64,000 nt of DNA from the NCBI GenBank assembly GCA_963836405.1, contig CAWIJL010000005.1, forward strand, positions 558,001 through 622,000. The letters run 5' to 3'. The first letter of the stretch is position 1. Each line of letters begins with the position of its first letter. The translations under genes and the position numbers were made by a program. Under the pieces are notes generated by a model. It searched no databases. It was not told the origin of the DNA and saw nothing but the letters and a program-made list of their open reading frames with translations. This DNA is from CAWIJJ01 sp963836405. GTDB lineage: Bacteria; Acidobacteriota; Terriglobia; Bryobacterales; Bryobacteraceae. Shown here piece by piece: positions 42,299-51,067 of this stretch.

Positions 42299-43435
42299 CT
42301 ACAGGCGCTCTGTGCCGCGGGTCAATTGGAGCGGCAGGTGTTGGACCTGTTGGCCCGATCGGGGCAACCAGCCCCGCGAGGCTCCAGCCGTGGCGGCAGA
42401 CCGGCGCCCAAGCATCCAGCGTCGGGCGGGTGTTTCAACCCATCGGTAACAAGCCAGCGAGCAACCCACCAGCACGAGCGAGTAGAGCCCGAATTGCAGC
42501 CACGTCATGGGCGCCCGCGAAGAGGCCGCCCCGATTCCCTGAGTTGCCACCAGGAATATCGCCATCATCGGCGATTGCAGGATGTAAACCGAATAGCTTG
42601 CGTCTCCCAGTGCGTAGATCGACCTGCCTCCGAGGAGACGGCCGCAGACTCCTTCGTCCGACGCGAGAGCCCAGACGAAGAGCGCAAACAGCGGCGCCGC
42701 CAAACCTGGCCGCAGCGCAGCCGGGATCCATTCCGGCGAGAATACCGCATACGCCGCAAGGGCAACGGCGGTAACCGGCATCCACCCGCGCAGTCGCACG
42801 CCGCGGACGAACAGCAGTCCGGCGGTGACCCCCAGCGAAAATTCTGCGAATCGCAGCAGTGGAAAATAGCTCCCCGCGCCGGCCACTTGATCGCCCGCCA
42901 TCCATCGCAGCGCGGCCAAAGGGAGCGCCGCGGCTACCGAACAGCCCGCGCCCGCTATCCATAGGCCTCTGGTCGAAAGGCGCCCGAGTGCCGCAAGCAA
43001 CATGGGAAAGAGCAGGTAAAAAAAGGCTTCGCTCGACAGCGACCACCCGGGGCCGTTCCACACCAGCGCCAAGGGAGGGTACCAGCCCTGTGTCAAGGTG
43101 CCCGCGGCCACGCCGGAAGCAAGCAGGCGGCCGGGATCGGTATGCCAGAGGCGTATCCCAACGGCAGGCGCCATCAGGATGAACGCGAGAAGGTAAGCCG
43201 GATAAATCCGCGCAAATCGCGCAGCCCAGAAGCGTCCAGGAGCGGTGCGCCGCCCCTCGTAGTTATAGGCCAGCACAAAACCCGAAAGGACAAAGAACAG
43301 CGCCACCGCCAGATAGCCATTTTGGACAATATTGGCGAGGGCGCCGCCGAGTTGGGGGGCGTAGTGGTACCAAACCACATGAAACGCTGCAAAGAAGCGA
43401 ATTCCGGTGAGCGACCGTATGGCCGGACGATCCAT
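42299..43435 (-). CDS. Acyltransferase 3 (OafA/YrhL-type membrane O-acyltransferase)
   Basis: The 378-residue protein opens with MDRPAIRSLTGIRFFAAFHV and F-V-L-S-G-F-V-L-A-Y, the two diagnostic segments of acyltransferase 3. About ten hydrophobic helices follow, ending in a W-L-Q-F-G-L-Y-S-L-V-L-V-G helix. These enzymes transfer acetyl or succinyl groups onto sugars or antibiotics from the inner membrane. It may decorate a surface glycan, but it is 10 kb from the glycan operon. Confidence 0.9.
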   Translation of the reverse strand: MDRPAIRSLTGIRFFAAFHVVWYHYAPQLGGALANIVQNGYLAVALFFVLSGFVLAYNYEGRRTAPGRFWAARFARIYPAYLLAFILMAPAVGIRLWHTDPGRLLASGVAAGTLTQGWYPPLALVWNGPGWSLSSEAFFYLLFPMLLAALGRLSTRGLWIAGAGCSVAAALPLAALRWMAGDQVAGAGSYFPLLRFAEFSLGVTAGLLFVRGVRLRGWMPVTAVALAAYAVFSPEWIPAALRPGLAAPLFALFVWALASDEGVCGRLLGGRSIYALGDASYSVYILQSPMMAIFLVATQGIGAASSRAPMTWLQFGLYSLVLVGCSLACYRWVETPARRWMLGRRSAATAGASRGWLPRSGQQVQHLPLQLTRGTERL

Positions 43436-43530
43436 ACCGTAGAGATCGGCGGATCACAGCCGGACTTTAGCCTGAAACCCAATGCTCTGGCTCGCTCGCG
43501 AATCGCCCCCCGGGGCTGGTATCATGTCGC

Positions 43531-43938
43531 ATGTTGCAGCCCGAACTCGCACCTATGTCCGACGCGGCCACCCGCGAAGTCCGGGTTGAGGTCCTCTCCC
43601 AGTTTTCGCCGGACCACTCCCAGCCTTCGCAAGACGAATGGGTCTTCCGTTACACCGTGCGGATCACGAATCACGGCGCCGACGCGGTACAACTGGTCAG
43701 CCGGCACTGGGTCATCACGGACGCGCTGGACCATGTGGAAGAGGTGCGCGGCATGGGTGTGGTTGGCGAACAACCGCTGCTTCAGCCAGGCAAGTCCTTC
43801 CAGTATTCCTCGTGGTGCCGGCTGCGCACGGCTACCGGAGTCATGCACGGGACCTACCAGATGGTCGGAGAGGAGCGGGGCGAGTTCGAGGTCGAGATCG
43901 CGCCGTTCGGTTTGCGCGCCCGCTACACCGTTCACTGA
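43531..43938 (+). CDS. apaG: ApaG family protein
   Basis: The product (135 residues from ATG 43531, or 127 from ATG 43555) has the ApaG/DUF525 beta-sandwich pattern: R-Y-T-V-R-I-T-N-H-G, V-Q-L-V-S-R-H-W-V-I-T-D, V-V-G-E-Q-P-L-L-Q-P-G-K-S-F-Q-Y-S-S, and G-V-M-H-G-T-Y-Q-M-V. ApaG was named from the apaH operon; its role is still unclear, though a small-molecule- or protein-binding fold is likely. No apaH or ksgA is adjacent here. Confidence 0.9.
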   Translation: MLQPELAPMSDAATREVRVEVLSQFSPDHSQPSQDEWVFRYTVRITNHGADAVQLVSRHWVITDALDHVEEVRGMGVVGEQPLLQPGKSFQYSSWCRLRTATGVMHGTYQMVGEERGEFEVEIAPFGLRARYTVH

Positions 43939-43950
43939 CCAATCCGGAAC

Positions 43951-45417
43951 CTAGCGGGTCTCCAGAGTCCCCAGCGGGTTATTGAAATCGAAGCCGAACA
44001 GGCGTGGGTTCTCGCCGATCGCCGCGGCGGAAACGATGTAGTACACATAGTCGTAAGTTTCCTTCGGCACCTTGGTGCGGTACAAGGTGATCAGTCGCCA
44101 GAAGTTTCGTTCGCGCGGATTGGCCGGCATGCTCCGAATGATGGGCAGCACCCTCTGCTCGCCCCAGTTATACGACGCGATCACCAGCAGGCCCGAGGCT
44201 TGGGCGTCGGTGCTGTAAATGTCCTTCAGATATTGGGCGGCGGCCACCGTTTCCTTCTCCCAGTTGTGGCGGTCGTCGGCCGGGTCGGGACGGCGAAATT
44301 CGGCCAGCGGGCCGATATGCAGCCCGTACTTGACCGCCGTCTCCGGAATGAACTGCCACATCCCCTTGGCGATGCCCTTGTAGGTGGGCGGGCCGCTGAT
44401 ATACGCGTCGAAGTTGCTTTCCTGAAGGGCGAGGTAGAAAAACTGCGGGGGCAGGTTCTGGAGCAGCAGTTCGCGGGCGATCCGCGCCGTGTAGCCCTTT
44501 TCGTTGGCCAGTTTGATGGCGTTCTTGAGCCTCGAAGACGACTGCCATTTCTTGATGTAGCTTTCCACCTCCGTAAGAAAGCCGGGCGGGACGTCGAGTT
44601 CGCACTCGCCGAAGATCCGCGCCACGCGCAGAATGAGCCTCTGCTGCTCCGTCATTTTGGAATCGTAAACGTGTAGGGCGGCGAGGAAGCGATCGTAGTT
44701 CTTCTCCATTTCCCGCCGGCGGCTCTGATATTTGTGCACCTCCTGGATCGCCTGCGGGTTCCGGCTGTCCTGCACCAGGTTCTCGAGATTGGCAAGGTCC
44801 ACCTGAATCGCCTTCATGGAGTAGAAGATTTCCTTGGCCACTTCGGTCTGCTGGGCCACCCGCCGGTGCTGATACCAGGCAAACGCGGCCGTGCCCACCA
44901 CCAGCACCAGCAGCGCCGCCAGGGCATTCCGGTACTTGCGCGTCTGTTTCTTCTGCACCTGCTGGAAGGCGCGCCGAACCATCTGGGTGTGCTCGCCAAC
45001 CGCCTCCGCCGCGCCTGGCTTTTCGAAGTAGCGCGCCACGTACGCCGCCGTCGAAGCGGGGGGCAGGGCAGGTGCGGTTTCGAGGGCGGGCCGTTGCGCT
45101 TCGAAGTGGACGAACGGCCCGGCAATTCCCAACCGGATGGTGAGAGCCTCTCCGACGGATGCTTCGGGAACACGCACGCCATCTACGAAGATTCCGTTGC
45201 TGCTGCCCAGGTCGCGCACGATCCATTGCCCGTCCAGGGCGGCCACTTCGGCATGCCGCCGGCTGACGTAATCGTGCTGAATGCGGACCTGGCAATCTTC
45301 GCCGCGGCCGATATAGAACGGCGACGCAAACACCTGGTCCTCCGCACCGCTTTCGGTTCGAACCCGAAGGGCGATCGGCGATTCCGGGACTGCGGGCATC
45401 CTCTTAAATCGTCGCAT
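43951..45417 (-). CDS. FHA domain-lytic transglycosylase fusion, single-pass membrane protein
   Basis: The 488-residue protein starts at ATG 45417 (MRRFKRMPAVPE). Residues about 12-105 form an FHA domain: I-G-R-G-E-D-C-Q-V-R-I, Y-V-S-R-R-H-A-E-V, L-G-S-S-N-G-I-F-V-D-G. A transmembrane helix (ALAALLVLVVGTAAFAWY) follows near residue 180, then a coiled-coil region. The C-terminal SLT-like domain has F-F-Y-L-A-L-Q-E-S-N-F-D with the catalytic Glu, G-I-A-K-G-M-W-Q-F-I-P, and I-A-S-Y-N-W-G-E. A phosphothreonine-reading cytosolic domain joined to a periplasmic murein-cutting domain suggests kinase control of cell-wall cleavage. The topology is inferred. Confidence 0.88.
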   Translation of the reverse strand: MRRFKRMPAVPESPIALRVRTESGAEDQVFASPFYIGRGEDCQVRIQHDYVSRRHAEVAALDGQWIVRDLGSSNGIFVDGVRVPEASVGEALTIRLGIAGPFVHFEAQRPALETAPALPPASTAAYVARYFEKPGAAEAVGEHTQMVRRAFQQVQKKQTRKYRNALAALLVLVVGTAAFAWYQHRRVAQQTEVAKEIFYSMKAIQVDLANLENLVQDSRNPQAIQEVHKYQSRRREMEKNYDRFLAALHVYDSKMTEQQRLILRVARIFGECELDVPPGFLTEVESYIKKWQSSSRLKNAIKLANEKGYTARIARELLLQNLPPQFFYLALQESNFDAYISGPPTYKGIAKGMWQFIPETAVKYGLHIGPLAEFRRPDPADDRHNWEKETVAAAQYLKDIYSTDAQASGLLVIASYNWGEQRVLPIIRSMPANPRERNFWRLITLYRTKVPKETYDYVYYIVSAAAIGENPRLFGFDFNNPLGTLETR

Positions 45418-45747
45418 CAATTTGCCTCTGGTTGCTCCTTGGCTCTCGCAGTCCGCCCGACCCCACCCCTCCACCGCGCCGAAACTGCTGCTGTTGCGCG
45501 AGTAAAATAGATTTCAGGTTCTTAAGTCCTAATTAGGGAGAAGGGGCTCGGGGGCGCCCTCTTTTGTGATCGCCGTTACGACACTGTTTTCGTCTATCAC
45601 AACGGCGCAGAGTCTTACTACGCCGCCAGGGCCTTCCGCGGCTCACTCAGAGTCTAAGTTGGGCCGCGGCGCTGCAACCAACTTCCGGCTAGAACCGGGG
45701 ACACGACCGACTTTAGGACTATCCCTCCGGCTTGGCGCGAAGTGGAA
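45418..45747. other. Intergenic region, no supported gene
   Basis: About 330 bases lie between the FHA-transglycosylase gene and the next minus-strand gene. It is somewhat AT-richer near 45,500 (TTCTTAAGTCCTAATTAGG), which may be promoter sequence for the transglycosylase. Short open frames here have no protein-like composition. Confidence 0.4.
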
Positions 45748-46704
45748 CTACACGGAAGGCGCAGAGTTCTCGTACCAGCGGAGGACACGCAGCGCCCGCA
45801 GCGTGTTCCACCGGCTGGGCCGGTTATCGCCGTCCTCAAGCTCAAAGTGGACCTTGCCGGGATGCGTGTTCTCCAACAGCCAGACTCCGTCGGACTGCCG
45901 TTTGGATCGAACCAAATTGATCGCTTCGACCATTCGCGAATCGGGCGGAGCCCCGACCTCACGGAAGTATTCAAGGGCACGCAGCACGTCATAATGCCAG
46001 AGGGCTGGAAACGAGAATTGCAGCCAGGCTGGATTAACGATCTCGCCAGTACTCTTACGCCGGAACAGTCGGCGTTCAAGGAGGTATTCCTCACCCCGGC
46101 GCCGAGCCGCGATCGATTCGGTCGTGCCACCGGTTGCGCGCTCATGCGCCAATAGTCCTTCAAGCACGTTGATGGTGGTCGCGAACGACGACCGGACGGA
46201 ACCGTTCTCCGCCTCGCAGTTCCACCCACCATCGTCAAGCTGTTCGTCAAGCAAGCGGTCGACCACGCCGCTCACATCCTGATCAAAGTAGATGCCTAAT
46301 GTTACCGTCCTGCCGTTGATGCACGGCTCAACCTCGCCGCTGAAGAAAGGCTGCCCGGCGTGTTCCCAACGACAGTTCTCTCTGACTCGCGCCACGGCTT
46401 GGCAGACCACGTCCGAATGCGGGTCGACCCCGAAATCGTGCAGCAGTTGAAGTGTGGGCAGCGTGGATGTCCAGGGCTGGCCGCTATCCTCGGCGCGCCA
46501 ATTGAAGCTCTGCGCCGGGAAGCAAGCGCCTCCGGCCCACTGGCCATCTTTGCCCTGAATCGCCAGCAGTCTTGCACCCCACCCCTCGGTAGCCACTCGC
46601 GCGCGCTCCGCTGCGATGACCTGGCCAGGTGCGCAAACAAGATCCCGAAACACCTGCCAGCGAATCGCAGGGTCTGATTCGAGCAGCCAGTCGAGGACGC
46701 GCAT
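45748..46704 (-). CDS. Squalene-cyclase/prenyltransferase-like alpha-toroid protein
   Basis: The 318-residue protein (MRVLDWLLESDPAIRWQVFR) shows repeated Q-W-like elements: Q-G-K-D-G-Q-W-A-G-G, Q-L-D-D-G-G-W-N-C-E, and S-D-G-V-W-L-L-E-N, each followed by an alpha-helical pair. This is the alpha/alpha toroid of squalene-hopene cyclases and prenyltransferases. It lacks a D-x-D-D-T-A catalytic motif, so it is not a classical hopene cyclase; related small proteins are uncharacterised. It is the last clearly chromosomal-type block before the mobile region. Confidence 0.75.
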   Translation of the reverse strand: MRVLDWLLESDPAIRWQVFRDLVCAPGQVIAAERARVATEGWGARLLAIQGKDGQWAGGACFPAQSFNWRAEDSGQPWTSTLPTLQLLHDFGVDPHSDVVCQAVARVRENCRWEHAGQPFFSGEVEPCINGRTVTLGIYFDQDVSGVVDRLLDEQLDDGGWNCEAENGSVRSSFATTINVLEGLLAHERATGGTTESIAARRRGEEYLLERRLFRRKSTGEIVNPAWLQFSFPALWHYDVLRALEYFREVGAPPDSRMVEAINLVRSKRQSDGVWLLENTHPGKVHFELEDGDNRPSRWNTLRALRVLRWYENSAPSV

Positions 46705-46814
46705 GCGGTTCAGCCTAACAAGCCTGGTTGGGACCTTTCCAGATCAGGCGTGCCAACACATCCTGGTGTCGGCTACCTCCGGGATGATAATGCGGACAGC
46801 GCGGCGTGTTCACG

Positions 46815-47291
46815 TCAGCCTCGCCGCGATGCCTCGATGGCGGCGACGTCGATCTTCTTCATTGCCATCATTGCCTCGAAGGCGCGCCTTGCCTCACCGC
46901 CACCGGCGGCCATCGCATCGGTCAGCACGCGCGGGGTGATCTGCCAGGAGAGGCCCCAGCGGTCCTTGCACCAACCGCACGCGCTCTCCGAGCCGCCATT
47001 GCCGACGATGGCGTTCCAGTAACGGTCCGTCTCTTCCTGATTCTCCGTCGCGATCTGGAAGGAAAAAGCCTCGCTGTGCTTGAACGCCGGGCCACCGTTC
47101 AGACCGAGACAGGGAATGCCGATAACGGTGAACTCCACCGTCAGCTCATCGCCCTTCTTGCCGCCCGGAAAGTCACCGGGTGCATGGTGAACAGCCGTCA
47201 CTTTACTATCGGGAAAGGTGGCGGCGTAAAAGCGTGCCGCCTCATGCGCATCCTTGTCGAACCAGAGGCAGATCGTGTTCTTTGGCGTCAA
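46815..47291 (-). CDS. VOC family protein (PhnB-like)
   Basis: The 158-residue protein has the PhnB/3-demethylubiquinone methyltransferase-like glyoxalase fold: L-W-F-D-K-D-A-H-E-A-A-R-F-Y-A-A-T-F-P-D-S, L-T-V-E-F-T-V-I-G-I-P-C-L-G-L-N-G-G, F-K-H-S-E-A-F-S-F-Q-I, D-R-Y-W-N-A-I-V, G-W-C-K-D-R-W-G-L-S-W-Q-I-T-P. The metal/substrate residues of this subfamily are not diagnostic, so no reaction is assigned. A translation start at 47291 matches the family N-terminus. Confidence 0.9.
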   Translation of the reverse strand: MTPKNTICLWFDKDAHEAARFYAATFPDSKVTAVHHAPGDFPGGKKGDELTVEFTVIGIPCLGLNGGPAFKHSEAFSFQIATENQEETDRYWNAIVGNGGSESACGWCKDRWGLSWQITPRVLTDAMAAGGGEARRAFEAMMAMKKIDVAAIEASRRG

Positions 47292-47835
47292 TGTATGTGT
47301 CTCCTGTACTCCATCAAGGCGAAAGTTGCTGTCTACTCGTGGACCGATCAGCGACCCGACCAGGTAATGTTCTGATCTGCTCCAGCCGACGATTCGACTC
47401 GGTCGCCACCCGTCCTACCTTTCCGAATATATCGCTGGCCCAACCATCGTGTTCCGAAACTGTAACTGGCCAATGTACGACTCAATCCACAGTTCCAGAG
47501 ATAGGTCGCGCAGGACGGCATAGTGCAGGGGACCATCGCCAAACTGGGGACGTTGACTCGGCTACGTTCTGTCCAGATGATGCGCAGTCCTCCAGGAATC
47601 GATGAACGCGGGCAACAAACCAAAGGCCGTTACTTGGCAGCGTTGTCGGACGGTGCTCCCAGAAAAAAGAGTGAGTACCTGCCCCCTGCTATTAACAGGA
47701 TATCCCGCACCTGGGGGCTTGCGGCAAGACCCGGGTCATCCCGCAAAATGTGTTGCGCCGGTCGGGAGCGGCGTAAGAAGCTGCGGCGTTGTTGGAGAAC
47801 GCATAAGGGAGGGGAACGGATGGGCTGTTACGTGT
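47292..47835. other. Intergenic boundary region between chromosome and mobile mosaic
   Basis: This stretch of over 500 bases contains no frame I can support. Short open frames on both strands have arginine/cysteine-rich, non-native composition. It ends at the left border of the first 2.12-kb element. It does not contain the missing 3' part of the IS4-like transposase that lies on the element's other side. Confidence 0.45.
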
Positions 47836-47892
47836 TAGATTCTTAGATCGAAGATCGTAAACAAGAATACTTCAAGATTTGGTTGGGTAACG

Positions 47893-49512
47893 TCAGGCCG
47901 CGGCCAGGACATCGACAATGTTCTGAATGGCGACATCGGCCTTGTGGTATGCGGCTTCGAGTTTACTGTTGGGGCGATGCGCTGGGTCGGGCTGGTGGTG
48001 GAAACGGCTATTGGCCAGCGGTCCGCAAAGGCGCTTGTGGAAGAACAGAAACAGAAGCGCGATCTGGACGCCCTTGCTGGTGAGTTGGTAAGCATAGCGG
48101 GAGCCATCGCGTTGCAGCAAGCCGTGGCCCTTGAGCTTTCGTAGATCATAACGGAGCTGATTCAAACCGTAGGTTTTGGGTGAAAGCTGGAAGGTCGTGA
48201 GGACGGCCTCGTGAATCTGCTTGGCAGTCCAGCCGCCTACCGTGTTGCCGCCGTGGAGGAGTACCTCCAGGAGCCGGATGATGCGGGTGTCGTGGATTTT
48301 GATTCCGGGATAGCGGACCGAACCGATGGTGACGGGTAAGGCCAGCCGTTGCAGCAGGGGAAAATCCACGTGCACGTTGAGGCACTCCGCCTGGAAGCCG
48401 GCGAATCGATCCGTGATGGTCTGGAATCTTTTGCGCACGGCATCCAGATGATCCAGCCCCTTCTTCAGGCCAAAGTCGCGCAGATTGTTGGAGCAGAGTT
48501 CGTTGCGCAGATAACGGGAGAACTTCTCATATTGTTTGAGAAAGGCGTTCTTCCAATAGGCGCGGAAAACGTGATGTCCATGCTCGATCTGGTCAATGAC
48601 CGTGGCCAGTTTGCCGCGTAGACGCTTGTGCAACCGGACGCCGAAGATTTCGCTGATGCGGTTGGCGGTCAGTCGCCAGAGGCCGATCTCGCAACTGCGC
48701 TCGAAGATTTTGTGAATGGGGAAGTGGCGTTTGAAGATGAAATTCCGGCAGTACTCAATCTGGGCGATCGCGTAAAAGCGCGAGAGGTTCATCTGGCCGC
48801 GTTCCTTTTTGGAAAACTTCGGCCCCAGAATCAAGGTCCAGTAGTCGAGTTGCTTGCGGATGATGGCGGGACTCAGACGGTCGGCGGCGGCCTGTAGGGC
48901 AGCCACGTCGTCCACCGCCAGAAAAGCATTGTCGTCCTTGCGAAAAGCGATGCCGGCGCGCTCGAGTTCCCGCTCGATGAAGGAGTGGCCGTTGAGCCAG
49001 TAGGTGGCATGAAATGGGAAGAAGCTGGCCATGCGGACGATGATCGGCCCCAAGACCTCGTCGCGGATGTAGAAGTAGTAGTGGGTAAAGCGGCTGCGCT
49101 GATGGGCGAGGATGCGGTGGTTGGGGTCCTGGGTGGGATACTTGGGCACGCTGATGCGGAAGGTGCGGCCTTGTTCCATGCTCTTGAAGATGAAGTAGAC
49201 GCCGTAGTCGCCGCGTTTCTCCATGCGGCGCAGTGCCGGCAGCACGTGGTCCTCTTTCCGTAGGCCTTTTTCGGCCCATTCGATGGGGATCTTGTGATTG
49301 CGGGCGAAAGCCTCTACCCAGTTGCGGTAATCGTCGGTGCGCTGGCTGAGCACGTCTTTACTGACCACAGGAAGGCCGAGGACCTCGCGGAAGAAATAGA
49401 CGACTTGTTCGGGCCGGGATAGCCCGCTCAGATAGCCGTGGATGACGATGCGGTCGAAGCAGTGGTATACAAAAGTGAGCAGATCGCCGAAGAGTCGGGT
49501 GAAGAGTTCCAT
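47893..49512 (-). CDS. 539-aa protein of candidate element A (possible novel transposition protein)
   Basis: The start ATG at 49512 is fixed by the matching N-terminus of copy B; both give 539 residues. The protein opens MELFTRLFGDLLTFVYHCFD, then R-I-V-I-H-G-Y-L-S-G-L-S-R-P-E-Q. A basic central part has R-I-L-A-H-Q-R-S-R-F-T-H-Y-Y-F-Y-I-R-D and F-R-A-Y-W-K-N. The C-terminus has a winged-helix-like segment (Y-G-L-N-Q-L-R-Y-D-L-R-K-L-K-G-H-G-L-L) before a basic helical tail. Conserved acidic and histidine residues exist, but I cannot assign DDE, HUH, serine or tyrosine catalysis. The family is unknown to me. Confidence 0.8.
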   Translation of the reverse strand: MELFTRLFGDLLTFVYHCFDRIVIHGYLSGLSRPEQVVYFFREVLGLPVVSKDVLSQRTDDYRNWVEAFARNHKIPIEWAEKGLRKEDHVLPALRRMEKRGDYGVYFIFKSMEQGRTFRISVPKYPTQDPNHRILAHQRSRFTHYYFYIRDEVLGPIIVRMASFFPFHATYWLNGHSFIERELERAGIAFRKDDNAFLAVDDVAALQAAADRLSPAIIRKQLDYWTLILGPKFSKKERGQMNLSRFYAIAQIEYCRNFIFKRHFPIHKIFERSCEIGLWRLTANRISEIFGVRLHKRLRGKLATVIDQIEHGHHVFRAYWKNAFLKQYEKFSRYLRNELCSNNLRDFGLKKGLDHLDAVRKRFQTITDRFAGFQAECLNVHVDFPLLQRLALPVTIGSVRYPGIKIHDTRIIRLLEVLLHGGNTVGGWTAKQIHEAVLTTFQLSPKTYGLNQLRYDLRKLKGHGLLQRDGSRYAYQLTSKGVQIALLFLFFHKRLCGPLANSRFHHQPDPAHRPNSKLEAAYHKADVAIQNIVDVLAAA

Positions 49513-49543
49513 CGGATTTACTCTACACAGACGGAGGAAATCA

Positions 49544-49927
49544 GTGGGCCGGAAGACCATCAAACGCGGGCCGGGCAAGCGGCACATCGATGGGAAGGAC
49601 TTCCATCTCGCCGATGAGATCCGCTATATCCAGCGCCGCGCCGCCGAACACGACGGGCGCTTTGTGACCGCTGGTCCCCTGGCGCTGTTCTCCACTGAAA
49701 CCGGAGATGCCTGGCTGCTCGACGCCGAAGATCACCTGGCTGTACGACTGGCGCGGGATGGTGATCCGGAAGACATCCACTTCGAGGAGACGGAGACTAG
49801 CTTCGCCATCGGTTGGAAAGGCAAATACCGAATTGATGGCGATGCTTTCGTTTACAGTGACAAGGACTCCGGCCGAGTCGTCACCGTCCTGGGCTACCCT
49901 ACCCGCCGCATTGCGGAATGGGGCTGA
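49544..49927 (+). CDS. 127-aa partner protein of candidate element A
   Basis: The GTG start at 49544 follows a GGAGGAAA site at spacing 4 and gives 127 residues, the same as in copy B. The product (MGRKTIKRGPGKRHIDGKDF...) has a short basic head and then a beta-rich acidic body: G-R-F-V-T-A-G-P-L-A-L-F-S-T-E-T-G-D-A-W, L-L-D-A-E-D-H-L-A-V-R-L-A-R-D-G-D, and F-E-E-T-E-T-S-F-A-I-G-W-K-G. It is divergent from the 539-aa gene, with 31 bases between starts. It may be a regulator or DNA-binding helper; no family is recognised. Confidence 0.75.
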   Translation: MGRKTIKRGPGKRHIDGKDFHLADEIRYIQRRAAEHDGRFVTAGPLALFSTETGDAWLLDAEDHLAVRLARDGDPEDIHFEETETSFAIGWKGKYRIDGDAFVYSDKDSGRVVTVLGYPTRRIAEWG

Positions 49928-49955
49928 TCGGGAAATTTCAAATATGTTTGGCTAG

Positions 49956-50610
49956 ATTTGGTGCGCACGACAAAGAAGGCCGAGCTGAGGGTGAAGCGGT
50001 AGAGGCGCTCGAAATCGACGTAGCCGCGGTCCATCACGTAGAACGCTCCGGCCTCCGCAAAGATCTCGTCGAGGATGTTGACGTCGTGCACTTTGCCGTC
50101 GGTAATGCTAATAAACGTGGGGATATTGCCGTGCAGGTCCAGCAACGTGTGCATCTTGACGGCGGCTTTGTGCGCGCGGAACTTGGCCCACGGAAACAGC
50201 GTCAGGCATAGGTCGATGGTCGTGGAATCCAATGCGTAGAGACTGTGCGCCAACTCCACTCCGATGGGATCGTGGGCATAAAGTGGCCGGGCGATGCCAA
50301 TCAACACCTGCGGGAAGTCGGCGTAGATCCGCCAGTCATGGCTCTCGTTAGCATCGGCCAGCGTGGTGCGTGCCACTCGGCCACGGAAGCCCATGTGGTA
50401 TAGCTTGCCGCTCATCGACCGCAAGCAGGCCTCGATGTCGCGCAAGCTCTCGCGGTAAGTCAACTGAGCGAAAGACATCGCCAAATATTGGTCCCGACAG
50501 GAGAAGCCTCTCCCGTGAGCATCGCCGCGATAACGAGCGACACACTTCCGAAACTCGTAGGATGGCAAGTGGTCCATGAGCTGAGCAAAAACAGTCTGGC
50601 CGGTATTCAC
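49956..50610 (-). pseudogene. IS4-family transposase, 3'-truncated by element A
   Basis: The surviving N-terminal 218 residues begin MNTGQTVFAQLMDHLPSYEF and show the IS4 (DUF4372-type) pattern: Y-R-E-S-L-R-D-I-E-A-C-L, the first acidic residue in Y-A-L-D-S-T-T-I-D-L, a second in D-G-K-V-H-D-V-N-I-L-D, and F-Y-V-M-D-R-G-Y-V-D-F. After V-V-R-T-K-S the frame enters element A and soon stops. The C-terminal Y-(2)-R-(3)-E-(6)-K part with the third acidic residue is missing. The expected remainder is not found left of element A, so a deletion followed or accompanied insertion. Confidence 0.8.
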
Positions 50611-50903
50611 CCCTCATTGTCGGCTAACGGCGGAGGGGGCGCCGCAGTGGAGTTTTGCCCCTGCGCGCCAGAAAAAGTTGAAATCGAAAACTCCGACTTC
50701 GCCCCTATCACACTGATTCAGAGACGGTTCTCGTGATCGGAAAACATTTAGCCGGACAGCAGTGATGTCTCAGTTTTGTTGGAGCGCTCGTCCTCGCGAC
50801 ATCGCTCGTAGTTCTTGGCATCGGCCTGGTGCCAGGAAAGACATATGAATTGCAGGACGATCAATAACGTAGGTGACTTTGGTTATCACCGGAGGGAGAG
50901 GCT

Positions 50904-51026
50904 ATGACCGACACGGAACCACTCGCGCCCGCTCAGCAACTCGTCGAGACCAACACGGCCCACTTTCCAAATGAAAGTGCGGAATATCGCAGGGCTCGCA
51001 ATGCGCTGCTCGCGGAAGAGATTCAG
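50904..51026 (+). pseudogene. 5' fragment of a DUF899-type gene
   Basis: The first 41 codons from ATG 50904, with GGAGGGAGAGG upstream, read T-A-H-F-P-N-E-S-A-E-Y-R-R-A-R-N-A-L-L-A-E-E-I. This matches the conserved start of DUF899/thioredoxin-like proteins. The frame then runs into the left 1,333-bp inverted arm and no further DUF899 sequence is present there or right of the other arm. It marks the site where the arm-flanked structure interrupted the chromosome or an older element. Confidence 0.55.
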
Positions 51027-51067
51027 CGTGTGCTTTCGGTGGGCCTGCGTAACGAAGGCGAGCCGAC

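Larger units (their letters stand above)
47836..49955. mobile_element. Candidate undescribed mobile element, copy A
   Basis: A second copy lies at 58,525-60,647. Both share the same two outer borders: left TAGATTCTT-(A/G)-GATCGAAGATC and right AAATAT-(G/C)-TTTGGCTAGA. Sequence similarity stops abruptly outside these limits, and lengths differ by only 3 bases (2,120 and 2,123). Each holds one 539-aa gene on minus and one 127-aa gene on plus, divergent across about 31-34 bases. Near-terminal imperfect inverted repeats exist (left AAGAATACTT..., right reverse-complement AAGATATTTGAAATTT in copy B). Copy A lies inside an IS4-like transposase gene. No known transposase motif is recognised. Confidence 0.65.

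Noticed and set aside
47836..49955. Element A as a group II intron or a standard IS
   Set aside because: No reverse-transcriptase motif (Y-x-D-D) and no DDE, HUH, serine or tyrosine recombinase signature could be found in the 539-aa protein.
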